A stretch of 64,000 nucleotides of DNA from Microbispora rosea subsp. aerata (lineage in GTDB: Bacteria > Actinomycetota > Actinomycetes > Streptosporangiales > Streptosporangiaceae): the NCBI RefSeq assembly GCF_014647835.1, contig NZ_BMPY01000032.1, forward strand, positions 1 through 64,000, written 5' to 3'. Shown one piece after another: positions 36,222-45,365 of this stretch; position 1 is the first letter of the stretch; every line of letters begins with the position of its first letter. The position numbers and the translations under genes were made by a program. The notes under the pieces were generated by a model that worked only from the letters and a program-made list of their open reading frames with translations, had not been told where the DNA came from and searched no databases.

Positions 36222-37271
36222 TCACGTCCATGACCGGCTCGCGATCGCCTCGACCTGCTCGGCGTAGGTGTCCCTGCCGTCGCCCGCCAGGTCGCCCAGG
36301 CCCGGCAGCAGGTCGCCGAACGCGTTGACCTCCGCCACGGCCACCGACCGCAGGTCGGCCCCGACCATGACGTCGACCCCGGTGGCCAGGCTCCCCGGGA
36401 AGCACGCGGCGGTCCGGGCGGCCACGTCGAGCACCCGCTCCCACAGGGCGGTCCGTGCCCTGACCACGCCGAGGTCGCCCCGCAGGCCGCCGAGATGCAG
36501 GTTGGTGATCGGCGTCCTGCTCGTGCGCATCACCGCGTGAGTCGGCCTCCCCGCCACGGTCACCACGCGCAGGTCGAAGGTCCTGCCCTCCGCGGACGCC
36601 TTCGGGAACCACCGCTCCACGTGCAGCCCGTCGGGGGCGAGGGCCTCGACCAGCGCCTTCACCTCGCCCTCCTCGTCGTAGGAGCGGACCCGCAGCGAGT
36701 TGCACAGCGTGCCGCCGATCCAGGCCGCCGAGGTGACGGCCTTGACCCGGCCCGCGTGGGCCTGGAAGGCGACGACGCCGGAGGCCGACGAGCCGTGGGC
36801 GGGCTTGACGAACACGCGGGCCCAGCCCCGCTCGGCCATCCGCTCGCGCAGCTCGTTGTACGAGGCCGCCTCGAAGGCGGGCGGCACCGGCACCCCGGCC
36901 GCCCGCAGCCGGGCGTGGCAGCGGCGTTTGTCGAACATCACCGCGATCTCCTCGACGTCGCCCAGCAGGCGGACGCCGGGGAGCGCGGCGATCCTCCGCA
37001 GCCCAGCCGTGAAGGCGGCGTACCAGGCCGCGCCCCCGCCGACCCGGGTGGGGTCCCCCGGCCCGCGCAGCAGCGCGTCGGTCTCCGCGTCCTCGCCCGG
37101 CGAGTCGATCCGCACCGGCGTCCCCGGCGGCAGGCCGATCTCCCGTCCCGTCAGCACGTCACGCCACGGGACGACCCGCGGCTCGGGCAGCCCTCGGGCG
37201 ACGGCGGCGTCCCGGAACATGGTCACCCGCCGGTCGCCCGGCACCCCGACCACGGCCAGGCGCGGCGTCAC
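36222..37271 (-). CDS. STM4014-family ATP-grasp protein
   Basis: A 349-residue protein. The N-terminal PreATP-like region (LAVVGVPGDRRVTMFRDAAVARGL) is followed by an ATP-grasp domain: FDKRRCHARLRAAGVPVPPAF, RVFVKPAHGSSASGVVAF, FDLRVVTVAGRPTHAVMRTS and the Mg-binding VAVAEVNAFGDLLPG. It probably ligates an acyl group to an amine or thiol, but the substrate is unknown. GTG 37271 overlaps the STM4015 stop (GTGA). Confidence 0.87.
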   Translation of the reverse strand: MTPRLAVVGVPGDRRVTMFRDAAVARGLPEPRVVPWRDVLTGREIGLPPGTPVRIDSPGEDAETDALLRGPGDPTRVGGGAAWYAAFTAGLRRIAALPGVRLLGDVEEIAVMFDKRRCHARLRAAGVPVPPAFEAASYNELRERMAERGWARVFVKPAHGSSASGVVAFQAHAGRVKAVTSAAWIGGTLCNSLRVRSYDEEGEVKALVEALAPDGLHVERWFPKASAEGRTFDLRVVTVAGRPTHAVMRTSRTPITNLHLGGLRGDLGVVRARTALWERVLDVAARTAACFPGSLATGVDVMVGADLRSVAVAEVNAFGDLLPGLGDLAGDGRDTYAEQVEAIASRSWT

Positions 37272-38206
37272 TCGCTCACCGCCACGTAGCGCTCGTAGTC
37301 CGGCATCCGCTCGGACAGGTCCACCTCGACGCCGGGCAGGGCGGAGACGATCCGCGCCGCCATCGCCTCGCTGAGGTAGTGGTGATGCAGGTCGAGCCGG
37401 CGCAGGTGGGTCAGCGGCTGTCCGCCGAGCAGGGCCTCCGCCCCGGCGTCGGTCAGCTCGCCCATCGACAGGCTGAGCTCCTCCAGCCGGGCCACCACGG
37501 GGGCGGCGGCGACGGCCGCGGCGATCTCGTCCTGCGCGGGGCTGTCGCACAGGCCGAGCCGCTTCAGCGCGGGCAGGCGCTCCCCGGCCAGGATCGGCGC
37601 GAGATCGGCGACGGCGGCGTCCCCGCCGTACTGCTCGACGCCCAGCCACAGCTCCAGATGCTCAAGCGCGGGCAGGTCCGACTCCCCGACGGCCCGCACC
37701 ACCTCGGCGGGCAGCCCGCCGCACTCGAAGCGCAGCACGCGCAGCCGCTCGTGCCGTACGGGCCGCAGGGCCAGGCCGTCGGACCCGCGGACGTCGAGCC
37801 GCTCCAGACGCGGGAACGCCTCCAGCAGCGGTGTCACGTCGGACTGCCGGATCCAGGAGATCTCCGCCTCGTCGCCGCTGATCGCGCCGAGGAAGAGCGA
37901 GCGCAGCCCGGGAAACCAGGCGGCGTTGCCGGCGAGCATGCCGACGATGAACTCCGACGAGGTCTCGTAGCAGTCCTCCCAGCCCCCGATCACCAGTGCC
38001 GGGATCCGGGCCGTGTCGACACGCGCCAGCAGCGCGTCGAACGCCTCCTCGACGGCGTAGTCGTCCCAGCCCGAGCTGATCCGCACCGCCACCGAAGCCG
38101 GGTCGGGGATCTCCTGGTTTTCCGGAGCGAACTCGACCACCGGCAGCCCGGCGTAGCTGTCGGCGTATCGGTGCTGGTAGCCGACATAAGGGTCGTAGGG
38201 GATCAT
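37268..38206 (-). CDS. STM4015-family leucine-rich repeat protein
   Basis: A 312-residue cytoplasmic protein with an N-terminal domain (PVVEFAPENQEIPDP ... VAVRISSGWDD) and leucine-rich repeats such as FPRLERLDVRGSDGLAL, LPALEHLELWLGVEQYGGD, ARLEELSLSMGELTDAGAEALL and LTHLRRLDLHHHYLSEA. It is likely a binding or scaffold component. It starts the operon with ATG 38206, preceded by AAGGAAG. The 258 bp upstream contain no recognisable gene and should hold the operon promoter. Confidence 0.87.
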   Translation of the reverse strand: MIPYDPYVGYQHRYADSYAGLPVVEFAPENQEIPDPASVAVRISSGWDDYAVEEAFDALLARVDTARIPALVIGGWEDCYETSSEFIVGMLAGNAAWFPGLRSLFLGAISGDEAEISWIRQSDVTPLLEAFPRLERLDVRGSDGLALRPVRHERLRVLRFECGGLPAEVVRAVGESDLPALEHLELWLGVEQYGGDAAVADLAPILAGERLPALKRLGLCDSPAQDEIAAAVAAAPVVARLEELSLSMGELTDAGAEALLGGQPLTHLRRLDLHHHYLSEAMAARIVSALPGVEVDLSERMPDYERYVAVSE

Positions 38207-38464
38207 GGGACTTCCTTGACTGGAGATCTTGTGAGTCCCGTCCTACCAGACCCGGCCGACAATTCCGCGAGCACGCCGGCCGCCCCCGGCCCGCCGGTCC
38301 GAGGACGGCGAACGAGCCGAGGATCGCCACCTCGTCACGCGCGTCCGGATCCGCCCGGGCCGCGGCGCCCGCCCCCGGCCCGCCGCCGCGCCGGCATCTC
38401 ATGCGGCCCCGGATCGCCGCGCCGCCCAGTCATGGTTTCGCCCTAGCGGCGTGGCTGCGGGGGA

Positions 38465-39592
38465 TCAGTCCACGACCACCAGGTCCCTGGTGATGTTGTT
38501 CATCCGCTCGCCGGCGGTCTCGCCGCAGACGACGATGTCCTCGATCCGGGCGCCGTGCCGTCCGGGCAGGTAGATGCCCGGCTCGACGGAGAACGCGAAC
38601 CCGGGCCGCATCTCCTCGGTGTTGCCCGCGACGATGTACGGCTCCTCGTGCGTCTCCAGGCCGATGCCGTGCCCGGTGCGGTGGACGAAATACTCGCCGT
38701 ACCCCGCCTCCGCGATCACCTCGCGGGCGGCGGCGTCCACCGACTCGCAGCTCACGCCGGGCCTGACGTGGGCGCAGGCGGCCTCCTGGGCGCGCTTGAG
38801 CACCTCGTAGTACGCCGCGAAGTCCGCCGGGGGCTCCCCCACGCAGTAGGTCCTGGTGGAGTCGGAGCAGTAGCCGCTCGGCATGACGCCGCCGATGTCC
38901 ACGACGACCGGCTCGCCCGGCCGGATGACGCGGTCGGTCAGCTCGGCGTGCGGGCTCGCGCCGTTCGGCCCGGAGCCGACGATCACGAAGTCGACCCGCG
39001 CGTGCCCGGCGTCGATGATCGCCTCCGCGATGTCCTTGCCGACCTCGCGCTCGGTGCGACCGGCCTTGAGCAACTGGGGCACCAGATTGTGCACGGCGTC
39101 GATGGCCGCCCCCGCCTCCGCGAGCGCCGCCTTCTCCGCGGGCGACTTGCGCATGCGCAGCTCGCGCAGCACGCTGCCGGCCAGCACCTGCTCGGCCCCG
39201 GGCATGGCCGCGCGGAACCGCAGCGACTGCATCGCCCACATCCGGTCGGCGAGCCCGACCCGGGCGACCGGGCCCAGGCGGCGGGCCACCACGGCGTACG
39301 GGTCGTCGGTCTCGTCCCACGCGACGAACTCGATGCCGAGCCGGGAGGCGGGCGAGTCTTCGGCGGCCGGCAGCTCCAGGCGCGGCACCATCAGGAACGG
39401 CTCGCCGGACGCCGGCACGACGAGGCAGGTCAGGCGTTCCAGCGGCAGCGCGTCGTAGCCGGTCACATAACGCAGGTCGGGGCCGGGCGTCAGCAGCAGC
39501 GCGTCGAGGCCGGCGCGGGCGGTGGCCTCGCGCACGGCGGCCGGGCGGGTCGTCGGGTACAGGTCGGAGAGCTCCGAGGACGTCGTTGTCAC
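38465..39592 (-). CDS. M24-family aminopeptidase P-like (Xaa-Pro) metallopeptidase
   Basis: A 375-residue pita-bread-fold enzyme. The creatinase-like N-domain (about 1-130) is followed by the catalytic domain with metal ligands in VVVDIGGVMPSGYCSDSTRTY (two Asp), HRTGHGIGLETHEEPYI (His), FSVEPGIYLPGRHGARIED (two Glu). It removes N-terminal residues next to proline or hydrolyses Xaa-Pro dipeptides. GTG 39592 fits the family N-terminus; it is divergent from the PP2C gene with a ~210-bp gap. Confidence 0.92.
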   Translation of the reverse strand: MTTTSSELSDLYPTTRPAAVREATARAGLDALLLTPGPDLRYVTGYDALPLERLTCLVVPASGEPFLMVPRLELPAAEDSPASRLGIEFVAWDETDDPYAVVARRLGPVARVGLADRMWAMQSLRFRAAMPGAEQVLAGSVLRELRMRKSPAEKAALAEAGAAIDAVHNLVPQLLKAGRTEREVGKDIAEAIIDAGHARVDFVIVGSGPNGASPHAELTDRVIRPGEPVVVDIGGVMPSGYCSDSTRTYCVGEPPADFAAYYEVLKRAQEAACAHVRPGVSCESVDAAAREVIAEAGYGEYFVHRTGHGIGLETHEEPYIVAGNTEEMRPGFAFSVEPGIYLPGRHGARIEDIVVCGETAGERMNNITRDLVVVD

Positions 39593-39801
39593 GCGACCTA
39601 ATCTAACGAGGGCCCGCCCCCTCGGCACACGCAGGTGCGCATACCACATGCGCCACGCGGGCAAGCTTCGGTGGGCTCTGGCTTATCCCACGCGATAGAA
39701 GAAAACCCACCCCTGGGTGATGCAGGACTGCTACGCTCCGCGTCAGGACGATCACAGATCGTCCGCACGGCACTGCACGAGCGGCATCGAGAGCGAGACA
39801 G

Positions 39802-40704
39802 ATGGTCGGCGTAGTGGACGGCGCGAGGCCGGCCCCTCCCCCCGCGGACGACCGCGACCCGGACACGGCGCCCGGCGTCACCCCCGTCGGCCCCCTCGTG
39901 ATCGAGGACATCGGCGGACGGCGCTGGGCGGAGCGCCGCGAGCGGGCGGCCGAGGAGCGCCGCGTCACGCTGGCGCTGCGGGAGGCGATCCTTCCCGAGC
40001 CCGGCGCGTCGATCGACCTGCCCTACGCCCGGATCGCCGTCAGGTACGTCCCGGCGGGCCGGGCGTCGAGCCTCGGGGGCGACTGGTACGACGCCGCCCC
40101 GCTGCCCGACGGCCGCATGTTCCTCGCGGTGGGCGACGTGTCGGGGCACGGCCTGCCCGCGATCGCCGAGATGGCGCAGCTGCGTCACGCGCTGCTCGGC
40201 CTGAGCATGACCGGGGCGGGCCCCGGGATGCTGCTGACGTGGCTGAACACGCTGGTCCTCACCCGGCTGAACGACACCACCGCGACCGCCGTGTGCGGCC
40301 ACTTCGATCCGGCGACCCGCCTTTTCACGTGGGCACAGGCGGGTCACCCCGCCCCGATCCTGGTGCGTCGCGGGGGCGCGCGCCAGCTCGGGGCGCCCCG
40401 GGGGGTCGTGCTCGGGGCGACGTCGAGCCTGCCGTACGGGGTGGCCGACGTCCGCCTCGAGCCCGGCGACCTGCTGCTGATGTTCACCGACGGGCTGGTC
40501 GAGCGCCGCTCGCGCGACATCGGCGCGGGGGTGTCCCTCATCATGGAGGCCGCCGTGGCCACGGGCCTGGGCGCGGCCGCGGCGGACCTCGGCGCGGGCC
40601 CCGGCATGGACCTCGACGCGGGGCTCGACCGCCTGCTCGAGGCGATCGGCGGCCCCAACCCGGAGGACGACACCTGCCTGCTGGCCGTCGCGGTGACCGG
40701 ATAG
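39802..40704 (+). CDS. PP2C/SpoIIE-type Ser/Thr phosphatase
   Basis: A 300-residue protein. A short Pro/Asp-rich N-terminus precedes the SpoIIE domain: RYVPAGRASSLGGDWYDAAPLPDGRMFLAVGDVSGHGLPA (metal-binding Asp residues), FTWAQAGHPAPILVRRGG, LLLMFTDGLVERRSRDI and NPEDDTCLLAVAV. No attached GAF or PAS sensor is present. Such phosphatases usually act on anti-sigma-factor antagonists. It is a stand-alone gene; no partner kinase or anti-anti-sigma gene is adjacent. Confidence 0.9.
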   Translation: MVGVVDGARPAPPPADDRDPDTAPGVTPVGPLVIEDIGGRRWAERRERAAEERRVTLALREAILPEPGASIDLPYARIAVRYVPAGRASSLGGDWYDAAPLPDGRMFLAVGDVSGHGLPAIAEMAQLRHALLGLSMTGAGPGMLLTWLNTLVLTRLNDTTATAVCGHFDPATRLFTWAQAGHPAPILVRRGGARQLGAPRGVVLGATSSLPYGVADVRLEPGDLLLMFTDGLVERRSRDIGAGVSLIMEAAVATGLGAAAADLGAGPGMDLDAGLDRLLEAIGGPNPEDDTCLLAVAVTG

Positions 40705-40741
40705 GGGCCGCGGCACTCCTGACAGGCGTGACAATGGCAGG

Positions 40742-41635
40742 GTGCTGATGCTTCTCGACACCCCGTCGCTGTACTTCCGCGCCTTCTACGGAGTCCCGGA
40801 GTCGGTGACCTCGCCGGACGGCATGCCGGTCAACGCGGTGCGCGGGCTCCTCGACATGATCGCCACCCTGGTCCGGAAGCACTCCCCCACGCAGGTGGTG
40901 GCCTGCATGGACGCCGACTGGCGGCCGGCGTTCCGGGTGGCCGCGATCCCGTCGTACAAGGCCCACCGGGTGGCGAGCGGCGACGAGGAGGAGGTGCCGG
41001 ACACGCTGGCCCCGCAGGTCCCGGTGATCGAGGAGGTCCTGGACGCGCTCGGCATCGCCCGCGTCGGCGTCGCCGGCTACGAGGCCGACGACGTCATCGG
41101 CACGTACGCGACGCTCGCGGCCTCGGCCGTGGACATCGTCACGGGCGACCGCGACCTGTTCCAGCTCGTCGACGACGACAAGCCCTGCCGCGCCCTCTAC
41201 ACGGCGCGGGGCATTCGCAACCTCCAGATCGTCGACGAGGCGTTCGTCCGGGAGAAGTACGGCATTCCGGGCCGGGCGTACGCCGACTTCGCGACACTGC
41301 GCGGCGACCCGAGCGACGGCCTGCCCGGCGTGGCGGGCATCGGCGAGAAGACGGCGGCGGCCCTCATCACCCGCTTCGGGTCGCTGGCGGCGCTGCTCGC
41401 CGCGCTGGACGGCGGCGCCGACGGCTTCCCCGCCGGCGCCCGCAACAAGCTCGCCGCCGCCCGCGACTACCTGGAGGTCGCCCCCGCCGTGGTCCGGGTG
41501 GCCCGCGACGTCCCCGTCCCGGACGTCGACATCACGCTGCCCGCCGCCCCGCGCGACCCCGAGCGGCTGGTCGCGCTGTCGGAGAAGTACGGCCTGGACA
41601 GCCCGCTCAACCGGCTGCTCGCCGCGCTGGCCTGA
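40742..41635 (+). CDS. 5'-3' exonuclease (PolA N-terminal/FEN type)
   Basis: A 297-residue flap-type nuclease without a polymerase domain. The metal-binding acidic sites are MLLDTPSLYFRAFYG, VACMDADWRPAFR, VAGYEADDVIGTYA and VTGDRDLFQLVDD; the helix-hairpin-helix DNA-binding part is LRGDPSDGLPGVAGIGEKTAAALI. It probably removes RNA primers or 5' flaps. GTG 40742 and ATG 40748 are both possible starts. Convergent with helY, seven bases apart. Confidence 0.92.
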   Translation: MLMLLDTPSLYFRAFYGVPESVTSPDGMPVNAVRGLLDMIATLVRKHSPTQVVACMDADWRPAFRVAAIPSYKAHRVASGDEEEVPDTLAPQVPVIEEVLDALGIARVGVAGYEADDVIGTYATLAASAVDIVTGDRDLFQLVDDDKPCRALYTARGIRNLQIVDEAFVREKYGIPGRAYADFATLRGDPSDGLPGVAGIGEKTAAALITRFGSLAALLAALDGGADGFPAGARNKLAAARDYLEVAPAVVRVARDVPVPDVDITLPAAPRDPERLVALSEKYGLDSPLNRLLAALA

Positions 41636-41642
41636 TCCCCGG

Positions 41643-44354
41643 TCAGCTCACCGAGGAGTAGGCCACCACCCCGCGGCGCATGGCGTCGATGGCCTTGGCG
41701 GCGTTGTCCGCGACCTTGCTCCCCTTGGGCGCGGCGTCCCTGAGCTGGCCGAGCAGGTCGAGCAGCTGCTTGATCCAGCGGACGAAGTCGCCCGCCGCGA
41801 GGTCGCAGTCGGTCAGCACGGCGTCGAGGCTGTGGCCCTTGGCCCAGCGGAAGGCCGCCCAGGCGAAGCCCACGTCGGGCTCGCGGACGAACGACAGGCC
41901 GTGGTCGCGCTCGATGCCCTCCAGCTCGCCCCACAGGCGCACCATCTCCCCGAGCGCCTCGCGCGTCGCCCCGGCCGGGATCTTGGGGCTGCGGACGTCG
42001 TCGGCCTGCCGCGACTCGTACACCAGCGACGACACGCAGGCGGCGAGCTCGGCGGGGTCGAGACGGTTCCACACGCCGGCGCGCAGGCACTCGGCCGTGA
42101 GCAGGTCCAGCTCGGTGTAGAGCGAGGCGAGCCTGCGGCCCTGCTCGGTGACGGTCTCGCCGTCCAGGTAGCCGAGCTGGTCGAGCACGCCGCAGACCCG
42201 GTCGAAGGTCCTGGCGATGACGTGGGAGCGTCCCTCGACCCGGCGGCGCAGCCCTTCGGTCTCCCTGAGCAGCTTGTAGTAGCGCTCGGCCCAGCGGGCG
42301 TGGTCCTCGCGCTGGTCGCAGCCGTGGCAGGGGTGCCGGCGCAGCTCCCGCCGCAGCCGGAGGACCTCCTCGTCCTCCTGGGCGTGGTCGCGCGCCCGCG
42401 GCGGCTTGCCGAGGTCGCGGTCGCCCAGCTTCGCGTGCACGGTGGAGACGAGGTTGGCCCGTTCCTTCGGCGACCGCGGGTTGAAGCCCTTCGGGATCCT
42501 GATCTTGTCGACCGGCTGGACCGGCACCGGGAAGTCCGCCGCCGACAAGCGCTTGACCTGCTTGCCGATCGTCAGCACGAGCGGCGCCGGGCCGTCGTGC
42601 CCCCGGCCGTTGACGCCGGGGTCGAGCACGACCGCGATGCCCGCGCGGCGCCCGCCCGGCACCCGGATGACGTCGCCGGGCTTGAGCGCCTCCAGGGACT
42701 GCACGGCCGCGGCGCGGCGGGCCGCCCCCCGCTGGCGCGACAGCTCGGCCTCGCGGTCCGACAGCCGCCTGCGCATCGCGGCGTACTCCTCGAAGTCGCC
42801 GAGGTGGCAGGTCATGGCCTCGGCGTAGCCCTCCAGGGCCTGCTCGGCCTTGCGGAGCTGACGCGCCAGCCCGACCACGGCCCGGTCGGCCTGGAACTGG
42901 GCGAAGGAGTCCTCCAGCAGGGCGCGCGCCCGCTCCCGGCCGACCTGCCCGACGAGGTTGACCGCCATGTTGTACGACGGCTGGAAGCTGGAGCGCAGCG
43001 GATAGGTGCGGGTGCTGGCGAGACCGGCGACCGCGAGCGGGTCCATCCCCGGCTGCCAGACCACCACCGCGTGGCCCTCGACGTCGATGCCGCGCCGCCC
43101 GGCCCGGCCGGTGAGCTGCGTGTACTCCCCGGGAGTCAGGTCGGCGTGGGTCTCGCCGTTCCACTTGTCGAGCTTCTCGATCACCACGGACCTGGCCGGC
43201 ATGTTGATGCCGAGCGCCAGCGTCTCGGTCGCGAAGACCGCCTTCACCAGCCCCTTGGTGAACAGCTCCTCCACGACCTCCTTGAACGCCGGGAGCATGC
43301 CGGCGTGATGGGCGGCCAGGCCGCGCTCCAGGCAGTCGCGCCATTCGAGATAGCCGAGCACCGCGAGGTCCTCGTCGGGCAGGTGCGCGGTCCGCTCGTC
43401 CACGATCTGGCGGATCTCGTGGCTTTCGGCCTCGGTGGTCAGGCGCAGCCCCGAGTAGAGGCACTGCATGACGGCGGCGTCGCAGCCGTTCCTGGAGAAG
43501 ATGAAGGTGATCGCCGGCAGCAGGCCCTCGGCGTCGAGCTTCTCGATCACGTCCGACCTGCTCGGCGTCGTGCCCCGCCTGGAGTAGCCCCTTCTGCCCC
43601 TGGCGTGGGCCAGCCGCATCTCGTCGCGGGCGATCCGCATGAGGGACGGGTTGACCCGCAGGGCGCCGTCGCCCTCGTCGATGAACAGGTCGTACATCTT
43701 GTTGCCGACCAGCATGTGCTGCCACAGCGGGACCGGCCGGTGCTCGTCCACGATGACCGTGGTGTCGCCGCGCACCTCGCCCAGCCACTCGCCGAACTCC
43801 TCGGCGTTGCTGACCGTGGCCGACAGGGCCACCACCCGCACCGACTCCGGCAGGTGGATGATCACCTCTTCCCAGACCGCGCCCCGGAACCGGTCGGCCA
43901 GGTAGTGGACCTCGTCCATGACCACGTATCCGAGGCCGGTGAGGGTGCCCGACCCGGCGTACAGCATGTTGCGCAGGACCTCGGTGGTCATCACCACGAT
44001 CGGGGCCTCGCCGTTGACGCTGTTGTCGCCGGTCAGCAGGCCGACCTTCCCCGGGCCGTAGCGCCTGACCAGGTCGTTGTACTTCTGGTTGGACAACGCC
44101 TTGATCGGCGTCGTGTAGAAGCACTTGCGGCCCTGCTCCAGCGCCAGGTGGACGGCGAACTCCCCCACCACCGTCTTGCCCGACCCGGTCGGCGCGGCCA
44201 CCAGCACGCCGTCCCCGGCCTCCAGCGCCTGACAGGCGTCGATCTGGAACTCGTCGAGCTCGAAGTCGTAAAGTTCGCGGAACGAGGCGAGAGCGGGTCC
44301 GGTTCCGGACTGCCTCTCACGGAAGGCGGCATAGCGTTCCGCTGGCGTACTCAT
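41643..44354 (-). CDS. helY: Ski2/Mtr4-like DEVH-box helicase HelY
   Basis: A 903-residue superfamily 2 helicase. Motifs are VLVAAPTGSGKTVVGEFA (Walker A), TTPIKALSNQKY, VVMDEVHYLADRFRG (about residue 147), ALSATVSNAEEFGEW, AHHAGMLPAFKEVVEELF and QLTGRAGRRGIDVEGH. The C-terminal Ski2-type arm and DSHCT domain follow (with CHGCDQREDHARWAERYY). Actinobacterial HelY sits in this same tat-paf neighbourhood; it is thought to act on RNA. It has a second strong feature, an SH3-like KOW region around LKPGDVIRVPGGRRAGIAVVLDPGVNG. Confidence 0.92.
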   Translation of the reverse strand: MSTPAERYAAFRERQSGTGPALASFRELYDFELDEFQIDACQALEAGDGVLVAAPTGSGKTVVGEFAVHLALEQGRKCFYTTPIKALSNQKYNDLVRRYGPGKVGLLTGDNSVNGEAPIVVMTTEVLRNMLYAGSGTLTGLGYVVMDEVHYLADRFRGAVWEEVIIHLPESVRVVALSATVSNAEEFGEWLGEVRGDTTVIVDEHRPVPLWQHMLVGNKMYDLFIDEGDGALRVNPSLMRIARDEMRLAHARGRRGYSRRGTTPSRSDVIEKLDAEGLLPAITFIFSRNGCDAAVMQCLYSGLRLTTEAESHEIRQIVDERTAHLPDEDLAVLGYLEWRDCLERGLAAHHAGMLPAFKEVVEELFTKGLVKAVFATETLALGINMPARSVVIEKLDKWNGETHADLTPGEYTQLTGRAGRRGIDVEGHAVVVWQPGMDPLAVAGLASTRTYPLRSSFQPSYNMAVNLVGQVGRERARALLEDSFAQFQADRAVVGLARQLRKAEQALEGYAEAMTCHLGDFEEYAAMRRRLSDREAELSRQRGAARRAAAVQSLEALKPGDVIRVPGGRRAGIAVVLDPGVNGRGHDGPAPLVLTIGKQVKRLSAADFPVPVQPVDKIRIPKGFNPRSPKERANLVSTVHAKLGDRDLGKPPRARDHAQEDEEVLRLRRELRRHPCHGCDQREDHARWAERYYKLLRETEGLRRRVEGRSHVIARTFDRVCGVLDQLGYLDGETVTEQGRRLASLYTELDLLTAECLRAGVWNRLDPAELAACVSSLVYESRQADDVRSPKIPAGATREALGEMVRLWGELEGIERDHGLSFVREPDVGFAWAAFRWAKGHSLDAVLTDCDLAAGDFVRWIKQLLDLLGQLRDAAPKGSKVADNAAKAIDAMRRGVVAYSSVS

Positions 44355-44420
44355 ACCGCCAACCCTACCGATAACGGGATTCCGGGCGTCCGTGATCCGT
44401 GATCTTTTACGTGATCGCCT

Positions 44421-45317
44421 TTACATCGTAGATTCCGCGGTCAGCACCCGCAGCGCTCCCGGCTCGACGGCGCAGGTCAGCGGGACCGGGCCGATCCGCT
44501 CGCCGTCGGCGTACGCGACCACGTCCGCGCCCGGGGCCGCCAGCTCCACCCGCCGGGCCCGCCGCAGGGTCACGGCGGGATGCCCGGTGTGGCCGCCCCG
44601 GTAGACGCGCGGGAAGGTCCGCAGGAACTCGCCCTTGGGCACCGCCCCGAGCACGAGCACGTCGAGCAGGCCGTCGTCGGGCCGGGCGTCCGGGCAGACC
44701 CGCATCCCCGCGCCGTACGACCGGGTGTTGGCCACGGCCACCAGCATGGCCTCGCGCTCGACGGCCTGCCCGTCGAGGGTGATCCGGAACGGGATCGGCG
44801 TGAACGACCGCAGCTCGCGCGCGAGCGCGACCAGGTATTTCGCCATTCCCGGCGGCCACGTCATGCCGTTGGCCCGCTCGTTGACGCGGGAGTCGAACCC
44901 GCAGGCGAGGACCCCGGCGAACCACTCGCCGGTGCCCAGCCTCACCGCGTCGACCACCCGTACGGCGCCGGAAGTCACGATGTCCGCGGCGGCGAGCGGA
45001 TCCTTGCGGGGAATGCCGAGGGCGTCGGCGAAGTCGTTGCCGGTCCCGGCGGGCACGATCCCGAGCGGCACGGTCGTCCCCGCGACGGCCTGCACGGCCA
45101 GGTGGACCAGTCCGTCGCCGCCGAAGGCGACCAGCGCGGCCGGGCCGGCGGCGACCGCCTCGCGGGCCCGCTCCAGCGCGTCCGCCGCCGAGGTCCCGAC
45201 GATCACCGAGACCCGGCGGCCGCCCGCCCGCAGCCGGCGGAGCACCGGGTCGAGCAGGCGCAGCGTACGGCCGCCTCGGGCGGCGGGGTTCACCAGGACG
45301 ACGATCTCATCCGCCAT
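44421..45317 (-). CDS. Diacylglycerol kinase-family lipid kinase
   Basis: A 298-residue kinase of the DAGK_cat/YegS family. The nucleotide site is VLVNPAARGGRTLRL and AALVAFGGDGLVHLAVQAV, followed by LGIVPAGTGNDFADALG; the C-terminal beta domain contains DGLLDVLVLGAVPKGEFLR and YADGERIGPVPLTCAVEPG. It phosphorylates a lipid such as diacylglycerol or a sphingoid base; the precise substrate is unknown. It sits between tatC and helY on the same strand. Confidence 0.9.
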   Translation of the reverse strand: MADEIVVLVNPAARGGRTLRLLDPVLRRLRAGGRRVSVIVGTSAADALERAREAVAAGPAALVAFGGDGLVHLAVQAVAGTTVPLGIVPAGTGNDFADALGIPRKDPLAAADIVTSGAVRVVDAVRLGTGEWFAGVLACGFDSRVNERANGMTWPPGMAKYLVALARELRSFTPIPFRITLDGQAVEREAMLVAVANTRSYGAGMRVCPDARPDDGLLDVLVLGAVPKGEFLRTFPRVYRGGHTGHPAVTLRRARRVELAAPGADVVAYADGERIGPVPLTCAVEPGALRVLTAESTM

Positions 45318-45365
45318 AGGCGGAACCTACCGCCGCCCGCGCGCGGACACCAGAGAGACGTTCTG

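Noticed and set aside
38207-38464. Small minus-strand peptide MTGRRGDPGPHEM and an overlapping frame with ARDEVAILGSFAVLGP
   Set aside because: Very short, Gly/Arg-rich and without ribosome site or family resemblance; treated as a promoter region.
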